Positions 45,629 to 53,884 of a stretch of 64,000 nt of DNA are shown here, in pieces. A program made the position numbers and the translations under genes. The notes beneath the pieces were generated by a model, which saw only the letters and a list, made by a program, of their open reading frames with translations, made no database searches and was not told where the DNA came from. Within the stretch, counting starts at the first letter, position 1, and the number at the start of each line of letters is the position of its first letter. Origin of the DNA: Paraconexibacter algicola (lineage in GTDB: Bacteria; Actinomycetota; Thermoleophilia; Solirubrobacterales; Solirubrobacteraceae). The DNA is taken from positions 930,001 through 994,000 of the forward strand of contig NZ_PYYB01000001.1 of the NCBI RefSeq assembly GCF_003044185.1, read 5' to 3'.

Positions 45629-46816
45629 TCAGGCGCGGGCGGCGCGCCAGGTCTCGCGCAGCGAGGCGCGCTTGCCGGTGCGCAGCGCGCCGCCGGCGTA
45701 GATGCGGCCCGCCAGCGGGATGACGACGGCGATCGCGGCGAGCATGAGGCCGACCGACAGCGCGATCTCCCAGGTGGCCGCGGCGTCCTGCACGATCCGC
45801 GAGGGCATGACGAGCGGGGCGCTGGGCGGCAGCAGGCTCGCGATCCGCGCGACGCCGCCCTCGGGGTCGCTCTGCGCGGCGAACGAGGCGAAGAACGCGG
45901 CCATCAGCACGAGGTTCATCGGGCCGGTCGCGGACTGCAGGTCCTCCTGGCGGGCGACCGTGGCCGCGAGCAGCGCGAACACGGTGGCGTAGAACGCGTA
46001 CCCGAGCAGGAACCAGGGCAGGACCGCGAGGATCGCCGGCAGGGTGGCGTCGGGGAGCTCGACCGCCCCGGTCGCGGCGGCGACCCCCACCCCCAGGCCC
46101 GCCATCCCGAGCAGCTGGACGAGCCCGAGCGCCCCGATCCCGAGGATCTTCCCGGCGAGCAGCTGCCACGGCCGCACGGTCGAGAGCAGCAGCTCGACGA
46201 CCCGGGAGGACTTCTCCTCGACGACCCCGGACGCGACCCAGTTGCCGTAGCCGATCAGCTGGAAGTAGAGGAGCAGCGCGACGACGAACGCGACGCCGGC
46301 GGCGGCCGCGTCGTCCCCGCCAGGGTCCAGCTGCGCGGTCCGGACCGGGCTCGGGTCGAGGATCCGGCGGACCTCGGCGGCGTCGGCGCCGCGCTCGCGC
46401 AGCGCGCTGGCGGTCCCGAGGTCGCGGGCGGTGGTCTGCACGAGCAGCGCCAGGTCGTCGTCGGGATCCTGCTCCGCCGACAGGGTGGCGCCGCGGTCGG
46501 TGAGGGCGGCGTCGGCGTCCCCGTCGGACACGGCGGCGCGCGCGGCGACCACGTCCGCGACGCGGTCGACGGTGAGCTCGACGTCGTAGGCGTCGGCGCG
46601 CGCCTGCAGCTGCGTGACGAGCGCGGCGGGCACGTCGGGCGTGACGGCGAGCGTCTGCTTGGACGGCCCGTCGAGGCCGAGCGCGCTCGGGACGACGACG
46701 ACCGCGATGAGGATCACGACGGACAGCACCGTCGAGACGAGGAACGACCGCTCGCGGCCACGCTCGACGATCTCGCGCCGCGCGACCAGCCAGGTGGCTC
46801 CGCCGCGCTCAGGCAC
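45629..46816 (-). CDS. ABC-2 type transporter permease (NatB-like)
   Basis: 395 residues from GTG. One N-terminal helix (FLVSTVLSVVILIAVVVV, about residues 25-42), a 150-residue outside loop rich in Asp and Ala, then five or six helices from about residue 175, with the YGNWVASGVVEEKSSRVVELLLSTV motif typical of NatB/ABC-2 permeases. Works with the ATPase encoded just upstream, with which it overlaps by 8 bases. NatAB exports sodium in Bacillus, but many homologues export other compounds, so the substrate is open. Confidence 0.9.
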   Translation of the reverse strand: MPERGGATWLVARREIVERGRERSFLVSTVLSVVILIAVVVVPSALGLDGPSKQTLAVTPDVPAALVTQLQARADAYDVELTVDRVADVVAARAAVSDGDADAALTDRGATLSAEQDPDDDLALLVQTTARDLGTASALRERGADAAEVRRILDPSPVRTAQLDPGGDDAAAAGVAFVVALLLYFQLIGYGNWVASGVVEEKSSRVVELLLSTVRPWQLLAGKILGIGALGLVQLLGMAGLGVGVAAATGAVELPDATLPAILAVLPWFLLGYAFYATVFALLAATVARQEDLQSATGPMNLVLMAAFFASFAAQSDPEGGVARIASLLPPSAPLVMPSRIVQDAAATWEIALSVGLMLAAIAVVIPLAGRIYAGGALRTGKRASLRETWRAARA

Positions 46817-47489
46817 GGACGAGCTCCCGGTAGCGGGCGGGGAGGCCGGCGACCTCGCCGATGGTCACGACCTGGCCGCCCGAGACGATCGCGACCGCGT
46901 CGCAGAGCTTCTCGACGAGCTCGAGCTGGTGGCTGGAGAAGAGGACGGGGACGCCGGCTTCGGCGCGCTCGCGCAGGACCTCGGACATGAGGTCGACGCC
47001 GACGGGGTCGAGGCCGCTGAACGGCTCGTCGAGGATCAGGCACGCGGGGTCGTGCACGAGCGCGGCGGCGAGCTGGACCCGCTGCTGGTTGCCCAGGGAC
47101 AGGTCCTCGACCCGGTCGTCGGCGCGGTCGGCGAGGCCTACGCGGTCGAGCACGGCGTCGGCCGCGTCCGCGGCGGTCGCGGCGTCCCGGCCGTGCAGGC
47201 GCGCGAAGTGGACGAGCTGTGCGCGGGCACGCATCCGCGTGTAGAGCCCGCGCTCCTCCGGCAGGTAGCCGAAGCTCGCGCGGTCAGCGGGCGTCGCGGG
47301 CCGACCGTCCCAGAGGACGTCTCCGGCGTCGGGCTCGAGGACGCCGAGCGCGATCCGCATCGTCGTGGTCTTTCCGGCGCCGTTGGCGCCGACGAAGCCG
47401 AGCAGCTGCCCGGCCTCGAGGGTCAGGGAGAGGCCGTCGAGGGCGACGCGGTCGCCGAACGCCTTCCGCAGCTCGCGCAGTTCCAGCAC
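46809..47489 (-). CDS. ABC transporter ATP-binding protein (NatA-like)
   Basis: 226 residues from GTG. Walker A GANGAGKTT (about residue 35), signature LSLGNQQRVQ (about 127-136), Walker B CLILDEPFSGLDP and the switch His in SSHQLE are all present. The Q-loop region GYLPEERGLYTRM matches the NatA/YhaQ subgroup. It powers the permease that follows. The GTG is chosen because VLELRELRKAFG is the family N-terminus. It is the first gene of the pair, and 98 bases separate it from the converging end of the quinone reductase gene upstream. Confidence 0.92.
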   Translation of the reverse strand: MLELRELRKAFGDRVALDGLSLTLEAGQLLGFVGANGAGKTTTMRIALGVLEPDAGDVLWDGRPATPADRASFGYLPEERGLYTRMRARAQLVHFARLHGRDAATAADAADAVLDRVGLADRADDRVEDLSLGNQQRVQLAAALVHDPACLILDEPFSGLDPVGVDLMSEVLRERAEAGVPVLFSSHQLELVEKLCDAVAIVSGGQVVTIGEVAGLPARYRELVRA

Positions 47490-47587
47490 GCCCGCGGGAT
47501 ACCCACCGGACCGCCGGGGCGAACGGTCGACGCGGCGGTACGGGGCGGAAAACCCGAGCGTCGGACGCCCCGGAGACGGGTCCCGCG

Positions 47588-48529
47588 CTACAGCTCGAGG
47601 ACGATCTTCCCGAGCTTGCCGCCCGCCGCGAACCGCTCGTAGGCGTCGTGGACCCGCTCCAGCGGGAACGTCTCGGCCACCGGGACGGTGAGCGCGCCAC
47701 GGGCGAGCAGCGGCAGGACGCTGCGCTCCATCGCCCGCGCGGTCAGCGCCTTCTCCTCCAGCGGCCGGGCGCGCAGCGTCGAGGCGCGGATCGCGCCCCG
47801 CTTGGCCATCAGCGCCAGCAGGTTCAGCTCCGCCTTCCCGCCGCCGCCCACGCCGATCACGACGATCCGCCCGCCGGTGTTCAGCGCCTGCACGTTGCCA
47901 GGCATGTTGGGGCCGCCGACGAGCTCGAGGACGACGTCGAACGGGCCGTGGTCGGCGAACCCCTCGGGGTCCAGGACGACGTCGGCGCCGAGCTCGGCGA
48001 CCCGGTCGCGCAGCTCGGGGTTGCGGACCGTCGCGGTGACGTGCGCGCCCGCGGCCGCACCGAGCTGGACGGCGGCGGTGCCGACCCCGCCCGCGGCGCC
48101 GTGGACGAGCAGCCGCTCGCCCGCGACGAGGCCGCTCTGCGTGAAGATCGCGTCGTGCGCGGTCGTGAACACCTCGGGCACGCCGCCCGCCCCGGGCCAG
48201 TCCAGGCCCTCGGGGACGGCCATCAGCTGCCGCTCGTGCACGACGCACAGCTCGCCCTGACCGCCGCCGCCCACGATCGCCATGACGCGGTCGCCCTCGG
48301 CGAAACGAGTGGCGCCTGGGCCGAGCTGTGCGACCTCGCCGGCGAGCTCGAGGCCGGGGATGTCGGCCGGGGAGCCGGGCGGGGCCGGGTAGAAGCCCTT
48401 GCGCTGCAGGAGGTCGGCGCCGTTGAGGCCCGCGGCCCGGACCCGGACGAGGACCTCCCCGGCGCCGGGGGTCGGGTCGGGGTGCTCCTGCACCGACACG
48501 GCACCGTCACGGATCGTCGCTGCTCTCAT
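47588..48529 (-). CDS. Zinc-independent quinone oxidoreductase/alcohol dehydrogenase-like (MDR superfamily)
   Basis: 313 residues. The N-terminal GroES-like domain has AAGLNGADLLQRKGFYPAPPG and IPGLELAGEV (about residues 30-65); the NADPH-binding fold has VHGAAGGVGTAAVQLG (about 142-157). The zinc ligands of alcohol dehydrogenases are missing, and the pattern is that of PIG3/TP53I3-like NADPH:quinone oxidoreductases. It probably reduces quinones or related electrophiles. Divergent from the YceH gene, with only 20 bases between the starts; TAGGGT on the minus strand ends 8 bases before the ATG. Confidence 0.92.
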   Translation of the reverse strand: MRAATIRDGAVSVQEHPDPTPGAGEVLVRVRAAGLNGADLLQRKGFYPAPPGSPADIPGLELAGEVAQLGPGATRFAEGDRVMAIVGGGGQGELCVVHERQLMAVPEGLDWPGAGGVPEVFTTAHDAIFTQSGLVAGERLLVHGAAGGVGTAAVQLGAAAGAHVTATVRNPELRDRVAELGADVVLDPEGFADHGPFDVVLELVGGPNMPGNVQALNTGGRIVVIGVGGGGKAELNLLALMAKRGAIRASTLRARPLEEKALTARAMERSVLPLLARGALTVPVAETFPLERVHDAYERFAAGGKLGKIVLEL

Positions 48530-48536
48530 GGCCGAC

Positions 48537-48543
48537 TACCCTA
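48537..48543. promoter_or_regulatory. Overlapping divergent -10 elements
   Basis: TACCCTA serves both strands: TACCCT (48537-48542, plus) ends 7 bases before the GTG at 48550, and TAGGGT (48543-48538, minus) ends 8 bases before the ATG at 48529. The two genes appear to share one promoter core, so RNA polymerase can serve only one at a time. Confidence 0.45.
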
Positions 48544-48549
48544 CGCGCC

Positions 48550-49272
48550 GTGGATCCCGATGCCGTCGAGCTCCGCGTCCTGGGCTGCCTGATCGAGAAG
48601 CAGCGCACGACGCCGGACCAGTACCCGCTGAGCCTCAACGCGCTGCGCCTGGCGTGCAACCAGTCGACGAACCGCGACCCGGTGGTCGACTACGACGAGC
48701 ACACCGTGCGGGAGGCGGCCCAGCGGCTCGGGCGGCGGCGCTGGTCGCGGCTGGCGAGCAGCTCCTCGTCGCGGACCGCGAAGTACCGGCACCTGCTCGA
48801 CGAGGCGCTCGGCATCGGGCAGGACGAGCTCGCGCTGCTCGGCGTGCTGCTGCTGCGCGGCCCGCAGACTCCGGGCGAGCTGAAGGCGCGCAGCGAGCGG
48901 CTGCACCGCTTCGCGGACCTCGACGAGCTGCTGTTCACGCTGCAGAAGCTGATCGGCCGGGGGCACGTCGCGAAGCTCGAGCGGCGCCCGGGGCAGAAGG
49001 AGGAGCGCTACGTGCAGCTGCTCGGGGGCGAGGAGGAGGCCGGGGCCGACACGACGTCCGTGGCCGGCGCGCCCGCGCCCGTGACGACGCCGGGTGCGGC
49101 GGTCGTGTCCGACGCGCCGACGCCCGCCCCCACCCCGGTCCCCACGGCCGCGCCCGCGCCCGCCGACGACGCGCGGGTCGCGGCCCTCGAGGCGCAGGTC
49201 GCGCGCCTGCAGGACGACCTCGCGGCCGTCCGCGGCGAGCTGCGCGCGCTGCGCGAGGAGCTCGGCGCCTGA
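48550..49272 (+). CDS. YceH/DUF480 family winged-helix protein
   Basis: 240 residues from GTG. The conserved start (VELRVLGCLIEKQRTTPDQYPLSLNALR, about residues 6-33) and LACNQSTNRDPVV are hallmarks of the YceH (UPF0502) family, with a second winged-helix unit (LLLRGPQTPGELKARSERLHRF, about 99-120). The last 70 residues are an Ala/Pro/Thr linker and a short coiled coil (VAALEAQVARLQDDLAAVRGEL). The family's role is not established. Start fixed by family alignment and by TACCCT 7 bases upstream. Confidence 0.93.
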   Translation: MDPDAVELRVLGCLIEKQRTTPDQYPLSLNALRLACNQSTNRDPVVDYDEHTVREAAQRLGRRRWSRLASSSSSRTAKYRHLLDEALGIGQDELALLGVLLLRGPQTPGELKARSERLHRFADLDELLFTLQKLIGRGHVAKLERRPGQKEERYVQLLGGEEEAGADTTSVAGAPAPVTTPGAAVVSDAPTPAPTPVPTAAPAPADDARVAALEAQVARLQDDLAAVRGELRALREELGA

Positions 49273-49324
49273 GCGCCGCGTGCGACTTGCGTCGTACGGC
49301 GGCCCCGTGAGAAGGTCCCGCCCC

Positions 49325-50029
49325 ATGAGGATGAGGCTGGCGGCAGGGATCGTCGTACTGGCCTGCGCGGCCCTTCCGGGCGCGGCGCAGGCCCAGAGCC
49401 CGTGCGGCGGGTTCCTGCAGCGGCCGTGCCCGGCGCCCACGCCGACCCCGACCCCGGAGCCGACGCCGACGCCCACGCCGGAGCCGACGCCCGCCCCGGA
49501 GCCGGCGCCGCTGGAGGCGTCCCGGTACGCGGCGCTCGAGCCCGTCATGGCCGCCGCGGTCCCGGCGTTCAGCCCGAAGGCCACGCGCGCGCAGGAGCGG
49601 CGCTATCTGCGCCTCTGCCGCGACCTGTCGACCGACGACGCGCTGCTGCGCGACTACCGCCGCCACTGCCTGGCTGAGGTGGCCAGCGCGTCGGCGTTCG
49701 AGTGCTCCGGCAGCGCATGCGTCGGCGCGCTGCGCCGCGGCATCACCCGGCTGACGACCGAGATCGCGCGCGCCCGCGCGCTCGGACGCACGGCGACCCG
49801 GGAGGTGGAGGATCGCGCCTGCCGCAACGTGCTGCGCGTGCCCGCCAACGACATCGCCTTCCTCGGCGTGCTGCGGACCTACGCGCGGGAGCTGTCGCGT
49901 GCGAAGAGCCGCCGCGCGCTCGACCGGGCCGAGACCCGCTTCGACCGGGCCTCGCGCCGCCTCGACCCGCCCCGCAGCCCGGCGGCCCGGCTGACCGCGC
50001 TGCGGGCCCGTTGCGCGCCGCCGGCCTGA
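49325..50029 (+). CDS. Secreted protein with Pro-Thr-Glu linker, unknown
   Basis: 234 residues. Signal peptide MRMRLAAGIVVLACAALPGAAQA-Q (residues 1-23), then Cys-containing CGGFLQRPC, a low-complexity PTPTPEPTP repeat (about 38-60) and an alpha-helical domain rich in Arg, Ala and Leu with several cysteines (about 100, 117, 127, 132 and 170), probably disulphide bonded. No family recognised. A GTG at 49307 in frame would lengthen the signal peptide by 6. It converges on the TVP38 gene with one base between the stops. Confidence 0.75.
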   Translation: MRMRLAAGIVVLACAALPGAAQAQSPCGGFLQRPCPAPTPTPTPEPTPTPTPEPTPAPEPAPLEASRYAALEPVMAAAVPAFSPKATRAQERRYLRLCRDLSTDDALLRDYRRHCLAEVASASAFECSGSACVGALRRGITRLTTEIARARALGRTATREVEDRACRNVLRVPANDIAFLGVLRTYARELSRAKSRRALDRAETRFDRASRRLDPPRSPAARLTALRARCAPPA

Positions 50030-50030
50030 G

Positions 50031-50732
50031 TCAGGTCTCGGCGTCGACGACGGGCGTACGCCGGCGGTGGGCCCAGATGCCGGCGGCGACCGCGAGCAGC
50101 AGCGGCGTGAGCGCGGCCCACAGCCGCGGGTCGGACGGGTGCAGCGACTCGAGCCGCGAGCCGAGGTAGACGCAGGCGATGGTCAGCGGCAGGAACCCGA
50201 TGACGGTCGTCCAGACGAACCGCCACAGCGACACCCTCGTCGCGCCGGCGACGTAGCCGATGAGGCTGAACGGGACGAGCGGGATCAGCCGCGCGGCGAG
50301 CAGCGCTCCCGCGCCGCCGCGGTCGACGACCGCCTCCGCCTTGCGGGCCCGCTCCTCGCCGACGAGGCGGTGGATCGCGGGCCGGCCCGCGTAGCGCCCG
50401 ACGTAGTAGGTGCCGATCGCCGACAGCGTCCAGCCGGCCATCGCGATCGGCACGGCCGCCCAGAACCCGTACACGTAGCCCGAGGCGGCGCTGGGGATCT
50501 CCGACGGGTACGGCACGACGATGTGGACGAGCATGAACGCGTAGAGCAGCAGCACGCCCGCGACGCCGAGCTCGTCCAGCCGCTCGCGCACGAGGCCCGT
50601 GTCGCCGCGGAAGGCGGCCTGGGCCAGCTCGCGCAGATCGGGGACGAGCAGGACGAGCGCCACGAGCGCTGCCATCCCGCCGAGCGTGAACAGCAGCGCG
50701 GTCCGGGAGGCGCGTTCGGGCGGGAGACTCAC
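50031..50732 (-). CDS. TVP38/TMEM64-family (SNARE-associated/DedA-like) membrane protein
   Basis: 233 residues from GTG, with about five to six helices. The family signature is visible: PYPSEIPSAASGYVYGFW (about residues 74-91), GTYYVGRYAGR, and RLIPLVPFSLIGYVAGATRVSLWRF (about 148-172) with the re-entrant-loop pattern FxxxGxxxG/GA. Related bacterial proteins take part in membrane lipid traffic or envelope stability; no defined substrate here. Upstream of the GTG a 4-codon frame ATG-ATT-GAG-GGG-TGA overlaps the start (GTGA), which may be chance. Confidence 0.88.
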   Translation of the reverse strand: MSLPPERASRTALLFTLGGMAALVALVLLVPDLRELAQAAFRGDTGLVRERLDELGVAGVLLLYAFMLVHIVVPYPSEIPSAASGYVYGFWAAVPIAMAGWTLSAIGTYYVGRYAGRPAIHRLVGEERARKAEAVVDRGGAGALLAARLIPLVPFSLIGYVAGATRVSLWRFVWTTVIGFLPLTIACVYLGSRLESLHPSDPRLWAALTPLLLAVAAGIWAHRRRTPVVDAET

Positions 50733-50816
50733 CCCTCAATCATGGCGGACGCGCCGAGCTTCGACACCGGTCGCGGATCGTGGTTCGGGACGGCGCCGAC
50801 GGGGTAGGGGCGCGGC

Positions 50817-52334
50817 ATGGCTCCCCGTGCGCGATGGCTGGCCCTCCTGACCACCGCCGCTCTCGGCGCCGCGGCGCCCCCGGCCGCCGCGGAGGTCCGC
50901 TCCGGGTCCGCCCCAGACCCGGCGGGCGACAGCGCCGACCCGGCCCCTGCCCGCGACATCCTCGGCGCGCAGGCCGGCTACGACAGCGCGGCCGGGACGT
51001 TCGCGCTGCGGCTCACCCTCGCCGCGCCCGCCGACGCGAGCACCCGCTCGTTCGTCTTCGGGTTCGTCGGCTCGGAGGTCAGCGGCGGCTGCGGCTTCGC
51101 GGAGGGCGGCACGCCGACCACGCGTCTGGGCGGCGGGACCGTGTCCGGTGACGGCTTCGTCTGGAACGAGAACGCCGGAACCCCGACCGCGCCGCAGCCC
51201 GCGAACGCCGCCTACGACGGGGCGACCGTGTCGGCCTCGGTCACCAGCCCGTCGCTCGCCGGCCGCCCCTACACGTGCGTGCGCGTCTCGCTGCAGGAGC
51301 CCGGCGGCTCGGGCACCGTCTACGACAGCGTCGCGCTCTCGGTCCTGCCGCAGTCCCCGACCCCGCAGCCCACCCCGACGCCCCCGCCGACCCCCCAGCC
51401 GTCCCCGACCCCGGTCGTCACGCCGCCCAGCCCCGACGCGGACGCCCCACCGGTCCGCGGCTCGGACCGCACGAAGCGCGGTCGCGCGTCCGGCACCGTC
51501 ATCTACGGCATCTGCGGCAAGAACCTCTGCCGCGTCGACCCGCGCACCCGGCGCCTGACGACGCTCTACCGGGCCCGCGGCAAGGACGAGTACCAGGGCG
51601 TCTCCGCCTCCCCGAGCGGCCGGACGCTCGCCTTCAGCTACGGCGACGACGTCTTCCGCGCCTCGCGCGACGGGCGCGGGCGCACGAAGATCGGCGAGGG
51701 CATCTTCCCCGCGGTCAGCCCCGACGGCCGCAACTTCGCGTGGATCCAGTACATCGTCACGCCGCTGTGCGTGCCGAACATCGACCTCGGCCTCCAGTGC
51801 CAGTACCCGCTCGCGCCGTCGCTGCAGCGCCGCGGCCCCGGGGAGGCGGACTCGACGACCGTCGAGACCCTCCTCGGCGAGTTCGCCTGGTACCGGGGCC
51901 GCACGTTCCTCGCCCCCGAGGACCCCGACGAGGGCGAGGCCGACTTCATCTGCGAGCTGAAGGACCGCACCGCCGGCAAGGACGAGGGCGACTGCCTGCG
52001 ACCGGTCGCCGTCGACCCGGCGCGGTTCCTGTCCACCCCGTCCGTCTCGCCGGACGGCCGCTACCTGGCGGTGGTCAGCGAGCCCGTCCCCGCGGACTCG
52101 AGCAACGCGATCCGCAAGGGTCGGATCGCGCTCTACAGCCCGGCGACCGGCCGCTTCATCCGCTACCTGACGAGCTCCCGGCGCGACGACACGCCGATCT
52201 TCAGCCCCGACGGGCGGACCGTCGCGTTCAACCGCGGCAAGGACCTGCTGACCGTGCCGACGCGGGGCGGCTCGCCGTCGCTGGTGAAGCGGAACATGGC
52301 CCTGACCGGCCCGAGCTGGGCGAAGCGCCGATGA
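50817..52334 (+). CDS. Secreted protein with TolB-like propeller
   Basis: 505 residues. Signal peptide (ARWLALLTTAALGAAAPPAAA-E, about residues 5-25), an N-terminal beta domain (about 30-175) with two cysteines (GGCGF and YTCVR), a Pro/Thr linker (about 180-210), then a TolB/WD40-like propeller (about 225-505) with SPSGRTLAFSYGDDV, VSPDGRNFAWIQ, VSPDGRYLAVVS and FSPDGRTVAFNRG as successive blades. Probably an extracellular or cell-envelope binding protein. It overlaps the next secreted propeller gene by 4 bases. Confidence 0.85.
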   Translation: MAPRARWLALLTTAALGAAAPPAAAEVRSGSAPDPAGDSADPAPARDILGAQAGYDSAAGTFALRLTLAAPADASTRSFVFGFVGSEVSGGCGFAEGGTPTTRLGGGTVSGDGFVWNENAGTPTAPQPANAAYDGATVSASVTSPSLAGRPYTCVRVSLQEPGGSGTVYDSVALSVLPQSPTPQPTPTPPPTPQPSPTPVVTPPSPDADAPPVRGSDRTKRGRASGTVIYGICGKNLCRVDPRTRRLTTLYRARGKDEYQGVSASPSGRTLAFSYGDDVFRASRDGRGRTKIGEGIFPAVSPDGRNFAWIQYIVTPLCVPNIDLGLQCQYPLAPSLQRRGPGEADSTTVETLLGEFAWYRGRTFLAPEDPDEGEADFICELKDRTAGKDEGDCLRPVAVDPARFLSTPSVSPDGRYLAVVSEPVPADSSNAIRKGRIALYSPATGRFIRYLTSSRRDDTPIFSPDGRTVAFNRGKDLLTVPTRGGSPSLVKRNMALTGPSWAKRR

Positions 52335-53692
52335 GCCCGCGACGCGCCGTCCGGCTCGCCGTCGCCGCCGGGCTCGCCGCCGCCCTCCCGGCGGTGGCCG
52401 CCGCGCCCGCGAGCGCCCAGCAGCTGCTGCGCAGCTGGGGGACGCTCGGGGACGCCCCGACCCAGTTCCGGGACATCAAGGACGTCGTCGCCGACGCGCG
52501 CGGCTACGTCTACGTGCTCGACGAGACGCTCGGCTCGAGCGGTCGCGTACAGAAGTTCACCGCCGACGGACGGCTGATCCGGACCTTCGGCCGGCCGAAC
52601 GACCCGGACGACCAGCGGCGCACCGAGGAGCTGCCCGACGCGATCGACAGCGGCGAGTCGCTGGCGATCGGGCCCGACGGCACCGTGTACGTCGGCGAGG
52701 CCGGCCCCGACCGCGCCCGCGTGAGCGTCTGGAGCCCCCTGGGCGAGTACCGGCGGGCGTTCGGCTCCCGCGGCGACGGTCCCGGCCAGTTCCGCAGCGC
52801 CGCCGGCCTCGCCGTCGACGGGGCGGGCAACGTGCTCGTCGGCGACAGCAGCAACCAGCGCGTGGTGGTCTTCACCAACCCCGGCGCCTTCGCCGGGACG
52901 ATCGGTGCGGGCACGAGCCTGTCCGCCGTCGACGAGCCCACGCTCGGCTCCACCGACGGCCTGACCTTCGGACCCAACGGGCTGCTGTACGTCGGCGACT
53001 CCCCGCAGGTGAAGCTGTTCCGGCCGACCGGCGAGTTCGCAGGCCTGTTCGGGCAGCGCGCCGACGACCCCGGCCCGTTCTTCCAGGACGTCAGCGACCT
53101 CGCGTTCGCCGGACCGGTCCTCTACGTCAGCGACCGGCGGCTCTCGCGCGTGCAGGCGTTCACGGAGACCGGCGGCTATCTCGGCCAGCTCGGCGCCGGC
53201 CCGGGCTCGCAGCCCGGCCAGCTGACCGAGCCGACGGCCGTGACCACGGACTGCCGCGGCGCGATCTACGTCGCCGACGCGGGCAACCGGCGCATCCAGA
53301 AGTTCGGGCCCGCGGGCGCGACGCCGTGCGGGGACGTCACGAACGACCCGCAGGAGCGGTTCCTGGTGAAGCTCGGCGGCCCGACCGTGCTGCGCTTCCG
53401 CGAGGACTTCGCGGCCGTCCCGCAGGTCACCTGCGACCGGCCCTGCACCGCGACGGTGACGGGCACGGTGCGGATCAGCGGGCGGCGCCGCGCGGTGCGC
53501 CTGGAGCCGGCGCGCGAGGTCATCAACGGCCCGGCGCCCGTCCGCGTGGCGGTGGCGCCCAGCGAGGCCGGCACCGACGCGATCACCGCCGCGCTGCGCC
53601 GCCGCAAGCGCGTCAGCGCGAGCCTGCGGCTGTCGGTGCGCGACCTCGCCGGCAAGACCGTCGTGCGCACCCGCGTCTACCGCCTGCGCTGA
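52331..53692 (+). CDS. Secreted NHL-repeat protein
   Basis: 453 residues. Signal peptide (AVRLAVAAGLAAALPAVAAAPASA-Q, to about residue 30), then NHL-type propeller blades: GDAPTQFRDIKDVVADARGYVYVLD, SLAIGPDGTVYVGE, GDGPGQFRSAAGLAVDGAG, GLTFGPNGLLYVGD and AVTTDCRGAIYVADAGNRRIQKF (about 40-340). A C-terminal beta domain of about 100 residues follows (TCDRPCTATVTGTVRISGRR). It is co-translated with the preceding propeller gene (ATGA), and the two may act together outside the cell. Ligand unknown. Confidence 0.87.
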   Translation: MSPRRAVRLAVAAGLAAALPAVAAAPASAQQLLRSWGTLGDAPTQFRDIKDVVADARGYVYVLDETLGSSGRVQKFTADGRLIRTFGRPNDPDDQRRTEELPDAIDSGESLAIGPDGTVYVGEAGPDRARVSVWSPLGEYRRAFGSRGDGPGQFRSAAGLAVDGAGNVLVGDSSNQRVVVFTNPGAFAGTIGAGTSLSAVDEPTLGSTDGLTFGPNGLLYVGDSPQVKLFRPTGEFAGLFGQRADDPGPFFQDVSDLAFAGPVLYVSDRRLSRVQAFTETGGYLGQLGAGPGSQPGQLTEPTAVTTDCRGAIYVADAGNRRIQKFGPAGATPCGDVTNDPQERFLVKLGGPTVLRFREDFAAVPQVTCDRPCTATVTGTVRISGRRRAVRLEPAREVINGPAPVRVAVAPSEAGTDAITAALRRRKRVSASLRLSVRDLAGKTVVRTRVYRLR

Positions 53693-53721
53693 CGCGGCGC
53701 CACCGGGCGCGGCGCCCGCCC

Positions 53722-53783
53722 AGCCGCGCCCCGCCGCGCCGCGCCGCGCCCCACCGCCCGCCGCGCCGCGCCGTGCCCCGCCG
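53722..53783. repeat. Low-complexity CCGCGCC-rich stretch
   Basis: Irregular tandem units of CCGCGCC and variants (about 60 bases), located 30 bases after the NHL gene. No gene. It could be a slipped-strand expansion or a terminator substitute. Confidence 0.5.
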
Positions 53784-53790
53784 CAGGGCG

Positions 53791-53836
53791 TACTGGGTGA
53801 TCTCGATGCCGGATATGGGTGCGCGATCACCCGGTA
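53791..53836. other. 12-bp inverted repeat upstream of FkbM methyltransferase gene
   Basis: TACTGGGTGATC (53791-53802) and GATCACCCGGTA (53825-53836) pair at 11 of 12 positions with 22 bases between. It lies about 50 bases before the GTG at 53885. It could be an operator, a terminator of the propeller operon or a leader hairpin. Confidence 0.45.
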
Positions 53837-53884
53837 CGCCGGGTCGTCGCGGCTCGCGGGGCGGGACCTGCGAGCATCCGGCCG

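Noticed and set aside
50729-50743. Four-codon frame ATG-ATT-GAG-GGG-TGA before the TVP38 gene as a leader peptide
   Set aside because: It overlaps the GTG start, but there is no convincing -10 at leaderless distance, and so short a frame is expected by chance.
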